Positions 7,535 to 17,069 of a stretch of 18,210 nucleotides of DNA are shown here, one piece after another. The stretch comes from Chromera velia. Lineage: Eukaryota; Sar; Chromeraceae. Every line of letters starts with the position of its first letter. Within the stretch, counting starts at the first letter, position 1. The translations under genes were made by a program, and so were the position numbers. The notes under the pieces were generated by a model. That model was not told the origin of the DNA. It made no database searches and saw nothing but the letters and a program-made list of their open reading frames with translations. Where the stretch lies: NCBI GenBank assembly GCA_018398765.1, contig JAHBMJ010002499.1:1-18210 (forward strand). The letters run 5' to 3'.

Positions 7535-7720
7535 GTGGGTTTCTTTACTCCCTTCCTTTCTTCTTTCTTTCCTTCAAAATCCTTCCCTTCTTCATTCTGT
7601 ATCCTTCCTTCTCTCTTTCTTCCTCTCTCTGTGCCCCACTCTCTTGGCCCTGTGTTGGTGTGTGTCTGTGTTCTTCTCGCTCCACATGTGTATATGTATA
7701 TGTATGTGTATATGTGTATC
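7535..7720. repeat. Pyrimidine-rich tract followed by TG/TA microsatellite
   Basis: The CT-rich tract (about 7541-7640) runs into tgtatatg-type repeats (about 7680-7720). The overlapping reading frames on both strands follow the repeats and are not genes. Confidence 0.7.
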
Positions 7721-8160
7721 CCCCCCCGATGATGACAGTAGTGTGCTTGCCGGGGCACACAGACATGTAGGCACTTAGGGAGGCACTACCGAAGGCACAT
7801 AGGCCAGTGACTCAGGGTCAGTCAGTCAGTCAGACAACCAGTCAGTGAGCCAGTTTTTCAGTGAATTAGTCAGTCAAGCGTTAAGAAAGTTTGTTCTTTT
7901 ATGAAAGATCGAATCTGACTATGTTTTCTCCTGCTGTCTCTAGACGTCCCCAGCAAGCTGTGAGAAGCGAGCAAGCGAGCCAGTTTCCTCTCTTTTTTCC
8001 TTCGGAATCCTTTCTTCCTTCCTCCTTCTTCCTTCCTGGTGCCCCCCACAATGATAATAGTGGTGTGCCTCCCACTGTCAGGGGAGGTTCAAAGACATAG
8101 AGACACAAGCAGGCACACTCAGGTGGAACTCAGGCAGTTCAGTCAATCAGTCAGTCAGTG
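7556..8160. repeat. Diverged duplication of a CT-tract / C-run / CAGT module
   Basis: The same order of parts occurs twice, about 323 bp apart: a pyrimidine tract (7556-7640; 7980-8035), then a C run with an ATGATGACAGTAGTGTGC-like motif (7720-7745; 8042-8070), then about 70 bp of AGGCAC-rich sequence, then the start of a CAGT run (7817; 8131). The sequences have diverged but the order is clear, suggesting an old tandem duplication. Confidence 0.55.
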
Positions 8161-8962
8161 AGTCAGACAGTCAGTCTGTCAATCAGTCAGTCAGCCAGCG
8201 AGCTAGCCAGCCAGCCAGTCAGCCAGCCAGCCAGTTAGTCAGTCAGCCAGTCAGACAGTCAATCAATAAGTCGGCAAGTGAATTAATCAGTCAGTCAGTC
8301 CATCAGTCAGTCAGTATATTAGACAGACAGGCAAGCAGGCAGATGGACAGGTAGTCAGTCAGTCAGTCGATCAGTCAGTCACTCACTGACAGTCAGTCAA
8401 TTAGTCAGCCAATCAGTCAGTCAGTCAGTATATTAGATAAACAGACAGTCACTCAGTCAGTCAATGAGTAAGTCAATCAGTCAGTCACTCAGTCAGTTAA
8501 GCAGTTAGTCAGTCAGTTAAGCAGTCCGTCAGTCACTGACAGTTAAGCAGTCAGTCAGTCAGTTAGTACATCAGACAGGCGGGCAAGCAGGCAGATGCAG
8601 GCAGCTAGACAGGAAGTCAGTCAGTCAATCAGTTATTCAATTAGGCAGTCAGTCAGTGAGTTAGTCAATCAGTCACTCATCCAGTCAGTTAAGCAGTCAG
8701 TCAGTCAGTATATTAGACAGGCAGGCAAGCAGGCAGATGCAGGCAGCTAAACAGGAAGTCAATCAGTCATTCAATCAGGTAGTCAGTCAGTGAGTTGGTC
8801 AATCAGACTGAGTCAGTTACTGAGTCAGTTAAGCAGTCAGTCAGTCAGTATATCAGACAGGCAGACAAGCAGGCAGCTAGACAGGCAGTGAGTCAGTCAT
8901 TTAATCAGGCAGTCAGTCAGTGAGTTGGTCAATCAATCAATCAGCCAGTCAATCAATCAGCC
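7817..8962. repeat. Degenerate CAGT microsatellite array with higher-order repeats
   Basis: A short CAGT stretch (7817-7880) is followed, after the duplicated module, by a long array at 8131-8962 made of CAGT and near variants (CAAT, CAGC, TAGT). Inside it, a longer unit recurs: a CAGT run, TATATTAGACAGGCAGGC-like sequence, GCAAGCAGGCAG, an AGGCAGCTA element, then a varied tail. The GCAAGCAGG landmark lies at 8331, 8583, 8725 and 8865, so the last three units have periods of 142 and 140 bp. No reading frame or gene is supported here. Confidence 0.9.
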
Positions 8963-9027
8963 AAGAGGGATGCATACGTATTTTTAAAAAATCAGAAGCA
9001 CGTGAGTGGGGGGTGTTTTGAAATCCA

Positions 9028-9339
9028 AAACAGTGGGGGCGTTTTACAAGTAAAGTTGCCCCACTGTTACAAGTAGAAGGGTTCAAGAGGTACAGAGTAG
9101 ACTACTTTCCAACCTCAGTCTCACTTTCCTACTCCTTCTGGTTCAAGAGAGATGCCTGCATGTCTTTATATTCTCCTGCTTTTCTGTGTAGGTGAGTTGA
9201 GAGTGCATTGAGGTGCATGTAAACAGTTGGGGCGTTTTGCAAGCAAAGTTGCCCCACTGTTACAAGTAGAAGCGGTCAGCTGATATAAAGTGGACGGCTT
9301 TCCACGTTCAATTTCATTGTCCTACTCCTTCTAGTTCAA
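9028..9339. repeat. Two ~119-bp direct repeats (193-bp period) with a conserved hairpin
   Basis: Positions 9028-9146 and 9221-9339 share a start near AAACAG, a strong inverted repeat, TGTTACAAGTAGAAG, and an end CCTACTCCTTCTxGTTCAA. The inverted repeat folds into an outer 9-bp stem CAGTGGGGC/GCCCCACTG with one bulged base and an inner stem: TTTAC-AA-GTAAA in copy 1 (9043-9054) and TTTGC-AA-GCAAA in copy 2 (9236-9247). One base pair has changed on both sides between copies. Confidence 0.75.
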
Positions 9340-9643
9340 TAATTATGAATATTTACTTTTTTAGATTGAAAGTGAAAGTAGTTGCACCTAGTGATCCTAG
9401 CCTTACTCTAGGCTCTGCACTCTAAAAAAAAAAGAAAGAAAAACAAAATAAACGCTACTGATATTTTTTTTGAATTTTTTATATATTGGTACAACAACAG
9501 TTGTTTTTTGTGTAACACTCATTGCAACAGATGAACAACACCTTAACAATTAACACCTGAACGACAGTTGTTTATCGAGATATACAAAAAAAAAATCTAT
9601 AAAAAAAAAAATCATTCCAATATTTTTTTTATAGCTTTTTATA
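9340..9643. other. AT-rich spacer, no gene seen
   Basis: It begins with a module (TTATGAATATTTACTTTT, then a GATTGAAAGT-like motif and GTGATCCTA) that returns at 10260-10330 and, in part, at 10468-10490. The rest is A and T runs with no supported coding frame. Confidence 0.5.
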
Positions 9644-9672
9644 TGATAAGATAGGATAGGATAGGATAGGAT
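9644..9672. repeat. Short GATAG pentanucleotide microsatellite
   Basis: GATAG/GATAA units in tandem, about five copies. Confidence 0.85.
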
Positions 9673-10126
9673 TAATGTCTAAAGGATTGGCCTCCTGCCC
9701 TAATGCCGAGCGCTTAACGTGCGGCATTCAGGAAAAGTGCATACACACATCGGACCTTCCTGGCCGGCCCGCAGAGGCTAAAAAGACCTGTGCCGTAAAC
9801 TGTTTACATGATAATCAATTAATTACTATCAATTGCATGCGAAAGACTGCAATCAATCAACTCTCACTGATGATGCTGCGGCCTGCCAATCGACCCAGCG
9901 GAGCTCAAACCTAAGCTCAAACAGGCTTCAAACGGAGGCATCTCAAGACAAACGGTCGATCGATTAGAGGCCAATCTCATTACTTCCCAGTCACTCAACC
10001 CTTTGGTTTCTCTCTCTTTCTTTGTTTACTTCATTTGCTGCCATGTTGCTACATACTCTGTCTGTCTTTCGTTTCTTTCCTTTTCATTTGACCAAAAGAT
10101 TTGATAATCTACACAACTTTCACTGA
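9673..10126. other. Spacer with one short frame, no supported gene
   Basis: An ATG-started 79-codon frame (9675-9914, plus) has several Cys residues but no recognisable motif, and its composition changes along its length. I treat it as chance. The rest is pyrimidine-rich and then AT-rich. Confidence 0.4.
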
Positions 10127-10494
10127 CAATCTACACAGCAATACTATAACATAACACATTTTTTTTAAGTATTGAAAAACCTGTTTGCAGCATCAGAAAT
10201 GCATGTAAGAAGGCTTTACTATCTTATAATTTCAGCTTTCAATTCTCTGTGGTTCAAAAGTTATGAATATTTACTTTTCGAGATTGAAAGTCATTGAAGA
10301 TAGTTGTACCTATAGTGATCCTAACCTTACTTTCAATCTCTATAGCAATACCATAACATAACACATTTTTTTTCTAGTATTGAAAAACCTGTTTGCAGCT
10401 TTACAGACGCATGTAAGAAGGCTTTACTGTCTTAATTTCAGCGTTTAATTCCTTTAGGTTTATAAAAGTTATGAATATTTACTTTTTGAGATTA
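10127..10494. repeat. 207-bp direct repeat, two copies (second partial)
   Basis: Unit 1 starts at 10127 and unit 2 at 10334. Both contain CAATACxATAACATAACACA, a T run, TATTGAAAAACCTGTTTGCAG, GCATGTAAGAAGGCTTTACT and TTATGAATATTTACTTTT in the same order. Similarity fades near 10494. A 12-bp inverted repeat, GAGATTGAAAGT (10280-10291) and ACTTTCAATCTC (10329-10340), spans the junction. Confidence 0.85.
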
Positions 10495-11576
10495 ATAACA
10501 GTTGATAATTGTTGTAATTTGTTGGTAATTAATAACCCTGGTGCAAATCGGTGTAAGCCAACCTTCAATAGTGGACCGGTGCTAGAACCGGCGGGACCGC
10601 GGACAAAACCTGCAACACCTTGCCGTGCAAAATTAGTCAGAAGTTGCTCTTCAGAACATGAAAGCTATATGCTATACTGAGTGTACAACACCCAAAGTCT
10701 AGCCTAAAATATGATTTTATTCAATTTAAATTAAATTTAGTCTCAAATAGAGTTCATAATTAAACTCAAATCAAATGAATGTTTAGTTTTTACATTTTTT
10801 TTTTTCGTTTTTGACTCAAATTTTGGGTAGAAAACCCTAAGAAAAACCTGTAGTGAGATACAGTGAGATCGAACAGATCTACTATATCACTCTTTCACTA
10901 GAAGATCAAATTTAAAACATATCAAATACTACTAGTATTATGTATCATTACTATCATTATACGCCATCGTTAATGAATCGCCATCAACCTATTTCTAAGC
11001 TTCTAACGTTCAAGTTTAGCAGTAACGCATGAGGCAGTTTTGTTCTTATACCAGCATTAAATTCAAATAAATATGAATCGAATATGACTTTGAACATCAA
11101 ATATCAACAAAGTCTCTTATCATCCCTTTTCAAGTTGTCAAGGAGACATACTACAGCAGCTATACATTTGCTCATGATTGCATGAAGAAAAAATGTGGAC
11201 CTCAATCAGAGAGCTAAACAAAGGAAAAAGTTAAGTTAAGAAGAAAGTGACAACAAAGGCCTGAACGCACTGAGCGCCTTTCTTATTCACTTTCATGGGA
11301 GAGATTCTCCTCATCCAGGTCTAAATACGTCGACATTGTCACTCGTTTGAATTATTGAGGAACCATGCGTACGTGCATTCAAATGAAGGAATCAAAAACC
11401 CTCAATTCTCTAAAACAACCACACGCACCCTCCGTTGAGCCATTGACCCACAGCCCGACCAACAGGCAAGCAGCGCCTCTCCTACTTAACTATTGTTTCA
11501 CCACTTAATTATCGGACAGGCGCGGAGACAGAATCTATGACTGAGGGAAATATGTGGCACACGTCCCACTGATACA
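10495..11576. other. AT-rich spacer, no gene seen
   Basis: It contains only short frames, A/T runs (for example near 10800) and a small CCGGT/ACCGG hairpin near 10576. A 69-codon frame at 10471-10680 starts inside the 207-bp repeat and shows nothing family-like. Confidence 0.5.
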
Positions 11577-12320
11577 TTGAACCGTTCCTACTCCCTTGCC
11601 TTCAAAAAGGGAAGGCCGACCTCCCCAACCCGCCACCGCACTGGTTGCACCCACACCATACTGTCAGGCGCTTCGGAATCCCCTCCCCCGACGCACTCTT
11701 ACGGACGTCGACAGTGTCACCCTGCCAGTCTCTGCTGTGGCACTGAGCAACCCCAGTGTATGGGCAGATATGAGGCCCCACATGAGATGCAACTACAGGG
11801 ACACGCACCCTCAGAGGGAAGTAACGACTCAATGAGAAGAGTCGATCAGACGACGCCGGATGCAGCAAACCTTCCCCTTATCCTTGCATGCCTTCATTGT
11901 CCACAAGAAAAAAACCATGCAAGGCCTCTTCACTAACAACACGCGGGCAATGCCATGCTACCCCTTCCCCTTCCCCGGTTCAATTTGGGTAAGACTCCGT
12001 GAGAGTAAGGGTGAGGGAGATGTAAGGATGTACGGAAGGCGAGTGAAGCGGTGAGTTAGTGTTGGGCGATTGGTTATTTCAGGAAGAGGAGCTATTAGAG
12101 GGTGAGTGCAGCGAGAAGTGTGGGACCTCCTCTGCTGACTCTCGGTGTGCATGTGTCTGAGAGGTGCCCATTCCTCCCCTCGACTCCCCCTTCTCCCTCC
12201 TCAAATTTCACTCACTTCCCCCTCCTACTCACAGAGGGGCTGGGGGGATGGGTTCTGTGTGTCTTTGTTTCACAGAGAGAGAAAGGCCGAAAGAGGAAGA
12301 CAAAAAGGAAGAGAGGGTAA
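11577..12320. other. GC-richer spacer with overlapping short frames, no gene assigned
   Basis: Base composition rises in GC from about 11580. Overlapping frames occur on both strands. The plus-strand frame 11596-11835 is the most protein-like (TDVDSVTLPVSAVALSNPSV) but begins at a TTG and could only be an internal exon. No splice sites or family motifs settle it. Confidence 0.3.
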
Positions 12321-12545
12321 GATAGACAGACTCCTGACAAAACCCGAATTGTCGTGCCCCATTGAGCGAGAACACGGACAGTCTGACAACAGTCAAGAGA
12401 GAGACAGAAGTAGAGAGACAAAGAGAAGCAGCTAAAGAAGGCAAGATAGACAGACTCCCGACAATCCCCGAATTGTCATACCCCACTGAGCGAGAACACG
12501 GACAGTCCAACAACAGTCAAGAGAGACAAAATGAAGTAGAGAGAT
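12321..12545. repeat. 124-bp direct tandem repeat, two copies
   Basis: Units start at 12321 and 12445, each with GATAGACAGACTCC, CCCGAATTGTC, a CCCCA-TGAGCGAGAACACGG stretch, ACAGTC and a purine-rich tail. The period is not a multiple of three, and the similar peptides from the two copies fall in different frames, so the repeat is not coding. Confidence 0.85.
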
Positions 12546-13012
12546 GGATAAGTGGAAGCAAAAAAGCCTTCGACAGGCAGACAATCACTGTGGACCAGTC
12601 TTCTTCCGTCATCCATCCGCCCCTCGGCTGGGGGAATGGGCCTCGAGGGGGAGAGTGTCTCATAGGAGGGAAAACGGACGTTGTGTTTGGAGGACGGAGA
12701 TCTGGCTCCTCCTGTGGACGTGGGGGATTTGAGGATTGTTTTTGGTTCGTCTCTGGGAGGGCTGTGTGTCCTTTGAGCCCTCCGAAGGTCGGGGTTGGAG
12801 GTTGAAGAGCGGACGATGGGACGAAAAGTGAAGGGGGAGCGAAGTACAATGAGGGGCTCAGAGAGTACGTGAGATGAATGTGCAGTCGCCTATGTCCGTG
12901 TTGTTCTCCTGTCTAGATGAGTGCTCTCTCTGAGTCATTCCCACTTCTCAATGTCTCCAGTGGAGAACCAGGCAGAGAGGAAACGGATTAAATGAAGAAA
13001 CAGTGTCACCTT
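12546..13012. other. Spacer with a proline-rich minus-strand frame of doubtful reality
   Basis: A minus-strand frame (12517-12849) has a Pro-rich run (QPPTPTFGGLKG, NPPRPQEEPDLRPPN) but no ATG at its head, and it runs into the 124-bp repeat. It might be an exon; evidence is weak. Confidence 0.25.
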
Positions 13013-14023
13013 CTCGTATAGACTCTTCTTTTTTTCTTTCCATCATCGCCACATGATGTATAGCGCATCTCCCTTTTCCAGCACCAAGATCACGGTGCGA
13101 ATATGCTCGACAAGACAGTTTCCCTGTAGCTTTCACAGACAGACAGACCGACAAACAGACACCTGCGAAGAACCTCCCTCCGCTAACCCAACCGGACCTC
13201 GAGAGGCATCTCAGAGTCCCTTTCTAAATCCCAAACCCGACCCCCTTTTCCAATAGCCAAGATGGCATACGCAAGATGTATGCAGGTAATTTAAGGAGAA
13301 AAGAAGACAGAAAGAAAGAAAGAGACTTTCATTCCTTTACCCGACAAGGATCAGTTGAGCAGGTCAGTCTCAAAAGACCAAGGGAAACAAAACAAGTACG
13401 TGTACATGAGTACGAGATCTCCCATGCTTCCCCCCCCCCGTGTTTTCCTCCTTCCATGCTCCAACATATTTCCATCCATTGTGTGCATAGCGCAATGAAG
13501 ACACAGAGGGAGAAAAAGGACGGAAAGAGAGCGATGCGGACTCAAAACAGATTTAAGGGTCGATTTCTCCTTCATCTGCGTCCAGCTTGAGGGAGGAACG
13601 ACATGATGCATTCCTTCTAGTTCTTGTCTCTCTCTCTCTCTCTCCACACCAAAGGGAGCCGGGAGAACTCCTGAGTGTGTGTGTGTATGTGTGTGTGTGT
13701 GTGTGTGTGTATGTGTGTTTGTCTATGGGACACAGCTGCAATCGACAGTGAGAGATCAGACAAGTCAGAAGTTCAAAGGAGGGCAAAGTAGCGAGGATAT
13801 GAGAGGCGAGGCCGGTCTGCTCCTTTCCTTTCCCCCTTTCACAATGTCCGTGTCCGTTGTGCATTCCGCTCACACGCTTCTCTTCTCTTCTCTTCTCTTC
13901 TCTTCTCTTCGGTCAAGAACAAGAAAAATCAAAAAGCATGAATTCATCAAAGACGAAGCAAGCAGACACATAAAAGAAGAGAGAGAATCCTCCGGCCCCC
14001 CTCACTCCTCTTCCCTTGCCCTC
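13013..14023. repeat. Segmental repeat block C (internally deleted third copy)
   Basis: Positions 13013-13057 match 318-362 of block A. The next base run jumps to the equivalent of A about 1054, and similarity then continues to A about 2007, ending near 14023. Thus C lacks about 690 bp that A and B both have, as well as the PPPDE-coding end. It shares with B the 15-bp stretch (ATTCCTTTACCCGAC) missing from A. Its GT microsatellite is the longest of the three copies and its CT run is among the shortest. Confidence 0.9.
13627..13720. repeat. CT plus GT compound microsatellite in block C
   Basis: A CT run (about 13627-13645) and a GT run (about 13675-13719) are separated by the CCACACC...GGGAGCCGGGAG spacer also present in A (CT 1639-1673, GT 1703-1727) and B (CT 16143-16165, GT 16195-16214). 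Length differs strongly between copies. Confidence 0.9.
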
Positions 14024-14117
14024 CCTGCCCTCACACATGAAGTGAAGCTTCTTCTACGTACAAAAGAGAACCCTTGAATTAATTTTACCTTCTCTTCTCC
14101 TATGTACCTCCCTCCCT

Positions 14118-14140
14118 CAATCAATCAATCAATCAATCTG
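14118..14140. repeat. TCAA microsatellite
   Basis: About five tandem TCAA units, just downstream of and overlapping the stop of the minus-strand exon. Confidence 0.8.
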
Positions 14141-14384
14141 TCGGATACTCAGGAGGAGCCTGGAGGGAGAAGGAAGATGGAACGGGAGGGGATGCACCCA
14201 GACTCAGGCCTAGTTTAGGCAGTCTCTCCATGGCCTTCGCGTGGGATGACCCCTTCGGTGGGGTCATGTAGCCGTCGTCTGAGCTGGAGCTGTCCTCCTC
14301 GTCGCTGACCCCTGTGTACTCGCCGCTGTTGCTGTTTCTCTTTCTCGTTCTTCCTGCTCTCCAGCAGCAGACGGGTAGAGGGTT
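14133..14384 (-). CDS. Probable terminal exon of a Ser/Asp-rich protein (partial)
   Basis: The minus-strand frame ending at 14133 is open for about 190 codons but has no ATG at its head. Its last 83 residues look protein-like: a basic patch (RTRKRN), GEYTGVSDEEDSSSSDDGY (an acidic Ser cluster typical of CK2 targets), then MTPPKGSS, a Leu-rich bit and a Pro/Ser tail ending PPEYPTD. A good splice acceptor (pyrimidines then TTTGCAG) lies immediately upstream at 14385-14387 in the right phase. In the minus direction it follows block B, so it could be the last exon of a gene whose earlier exons lie in or beyond block B. The equivalent for block A would lie left of the window. An overlapping Ala/Pro-rich frame (14264-14572) is the competing reading for the upstream part. 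Confidence 0.4.
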   Translation of the reverse strand, partial: NPLPVCCWRAGRTRKRNSNSGEYTGVSDEEDSSSSDDGYMTPPKGSSHAKAMERLPKLGLSLGASPPVPSSFSLQAPPEYPTD

Positions 14385-14502
14385 CTGCAAAGGGAATCGG
14401 AAGGTTGTCTGTGTCGGTGGGGGCAGCGGCAGCAGACAGACACTTCGTGGTGGATCATGATGGGAGGAACCTGGGGGGGCACAGAGGGAGGAGTTGCGGA
14501 GG

Positions 14503-17069
14503 CGGCGGCAGTGTGTCCGGAGGGGGGGGAGGCGGGGGTTTGGGATCCTCTGCGGGGAAGGGGATGGCTCATCTTTGGGCCAGGCAGCGCCCCGGAAGAC
14601 CGGCGCGACCCGCCAGAAACTGAAACCGAAAGTACCGGAGCAGCAGCAGCAGCGGCGGCGGCGGCATTGGCTGCTTGAGAAGCTTCCTTCGTTATGGGTG
14701 AGCTGAGCTTGCAAGGGGCTTTTGCCTAATTGGCTGAGCTGATCTTCCCTGCTCCCGAGCCTGTTGTCTGCTCTTGGGACTGTTGATGACTTCTCTGTCT
14801 CTGTCTGGGTGGTGCTCTACTCGTACGGACTCTTCTTTTTTTCTTTCCATCATCGCCACATGATTGCAATATCTGACTGCATACCGGGATAAGAGAGAGA
14901 CTTTTCTTTCAAAAAAGGATGATGGATGGAGGCAACGGAGGGAGGGAGGGAATTCATGGTCAAAGATCCACCCCATTGCTGGCAGGAGGTGATGCACCTT
15001 GCTGTTCCTCCCAATCTTCTGACTGAAATAAGTAGTTTTTTTCTGCATATCCAGGGAGGGAGCTTTTCTAGTTGATGCTGTATTTTTTATGCTGTACGCG
15101 TTGCTTGCATCAGCCCGCGAGAGAAAGAACGAAAGTTTCCGAGCTGCTATTTGCTTAGCGATTTGCTGGTGGGGGACCCGTTAAAAGAAAACCCCCGAGG
15201 GAAAAGAAAAGAAAAGAAAGAGAATGCTATGAACCAAAACATGACATGAAAGGTAAGACATGACGACATGACATGAGTGCAGAAAGTGATGGCATACAAT
15301 GCAAACCAGCTTTTCACTTTGCTTTCATAACTCTTTCATTTCCTTCTTCTTATGACGTTTCGCAACACCCACAGCAGCTGCGAAGCACAGTCCTATATGC
15401 TCTTTCTCACTCCTTTTGGTGAGCTCTCTCCAAAGCCCAGCGTCGGTTCTTTCTTCTTGAAAGAAAATGAATGGAAAGATCAAAAGAAGTCCCGCAGAGC
15501 CACGAACACTAATCCGCCTCAGGCAGTATTTTTCCTCCACTCACAGCTGAGAACAGGTATTCAAAATAGCGCATCTCCCTTTTCCAACACCAAGATCATG
15601 GTGCGAATATGCTCAATGAGACAGTTTCCCTGTAGCTTTCACAGACAGACAAACCGACAGACAGACACCTGCGAAAAACCTCCCTCCGCCAACCCAACTG
15701 GACCTCGAGAGGCATCTCAGAGTCCCTTCCTAAATCCCAAACCCGACCCCTTTTTCCAATAGCCAAGATGGCACACTCAAGATGTATGCAGGTAATTTAA
15801 GGAGAAAAGAAGACAGAAAGAAACAAAGAGACTTTCATTCCTTTACCCGATAAGGATCAGTCGAGCAGGGCAGTCTCAAAAGACCAAGGGAAACAAAACA
15901 AGTACGTGTACGTGAGTACATCTTGGAACGAGATCTCCCATGCTTCCCCCCCCCCATGTTTTCCTCCTTCCATGCTCCAACATATTTCTGTCCGTTGCAT
16001 GCATGGCGCAATGTAGACATAGAGGGAGAGAAAGGACGGAAGGAGAGCGGTGTGGACTCAAAACAGATTTAAGGGTCGATTTCTCCTTCATCTGCGTCCA
16101 GCTTGAGGGAAGAACGACATAATGCATTCCTTCTAGTCCTTTGCTCTCTCTCTCTCTCTCTCTCCACACCGGAGGGAGCCGGGAGGACTCCTGAGTGTGT
16201 GTGTGTGTGTGTTTGTTTATGGGACACAGCCGCAATCCACAGTGAGAGATCAGACAAGCCAGAGGTTCAAAAGAGGGCAAAGTAACGAGGATGTGAGAGG
16301 CGAGGCCGGTCTGCTCCTTTCCTTTCCCCCTTTCACAATGTCCGTGTCCGTTGTGCATTCCGCTGACACGCTTCTCTTCTCTTCTCTTCGGTCAAGAACA
16401 AAAAAAATCAAAAAGCATCAATTCATCAAACACGAAGCAAGCAGAAACATAAAAGAAGAGAGAGACACCTCCAGCCCCCCTTACTCACCCTCTCCCTTGC
16501 CACCCCGTCGCACTTTTCATGCAGAGAGAGACAGGTCACGGTGACAGGGAAAAGAATTTTTTCCCCTTCAATCGCAGTGCGCATCCAGAAGGACGAGGGC
16601 ATGCTTGTGTCTCCACAGAGCTGCTTGTACTGCTGCTGAGCTTTGCTTTCTGGGGATCGGGACGCTTGACTCTCTCTCTCGGATCTAATTCTCCCCTTAC
16701 TACCCAATTGTGGACGTTTCGCAGGGCCTCGTGGCCCTGTCGAAATCTCTCCGGCATCTTTCAGACACCCGGATCCCTCCTAGACAGACGAGATAGAAAC
16801 TCGACCACAAAGTGGACGCAATTTCTCTCATACACGTCGTACAACTCCGTGTGATAGCCTTCGTCGTACAACGTGTCGAAAATGTCCACGATCTCTCGTG
16901 GAGAGAGAGATGTCGCCCCCGCCTCTACTTCCAAAACGACCTTACCGTACTCTGCACTGCTTCGTGCAAGGATGTACGTGATCCCCCCCGAAGACACCAA
17001 GCCCTCCAGTCTCCCTCTTGCCCCGAACTGCCACTCTACTCCGTTGATTTCGACAGAGAGATGGTATGC
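14503..17069. repeat. Segmental repeat block B (near full-length second copy)
   Basis: It aligns with 1-2579 throughout. Over the 309 bp of the PPPDE domain I count about 19 differences (about 94% identity), and the non-coding parts look similarly close, so the whole block is a recent duplication with no sign of stronger conservation in the coding part. Similarity ends at 17069, where A runs into eight C and B continues with unrelated AT-rich sequence. Confidence 0.95.
16536..17069 (-). pseudogene. Truncated, nonsense-mutated copy of the PPPDE domain
   Basis: This is the block B version of the 3' end of the gene at 2046-4316. It begins two codons before the catalytic His (codon 17061-17063), keeps EWQFG, the NC-HF motif with the catalytic Cys (codon 16818-16820) and GAT. 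Then a CGA-to-TGA change (16761-16763) ends the frame right after the domain. Past the stop the frame continues as in A down to 16536. The N-terminal PPPDE strand, zinc finger and linker repeats are all missing. Of about 19 base changes from A, about 11 alter the protein, consistent with loss of selection. A short upstream extension with a CAG acceptor-like site leaves open a spliced chimera. Confidence 0.8.

Noticed and set aside
7483-7774. Minus-strand frames with HTHTYT and RKKERR repeats
   Set aside because: Direct translations of TG/TA and CT microsatellites in three overlapping frames; not a gene.
8131-8962. CRISPR-like array
   Set aside because: Repeats are contiguous CAGT variants without unique spacers, in a eukaryotic setting; it is a microsatellite with higher-order structure.
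9673-9914. Short Cys-containing plus-strand frame as a small secreted protein
   Set aside because: No signal peptide, irregular Cys spacing and no conservation clue.
12362-12805. 147-codon plus-strand frame
   Set aside because: Its N-terminal part is the 124-bp non-coding tandem repeat, which shifts frame between copies, and the Gly-rich end comes from G-rich DNA.
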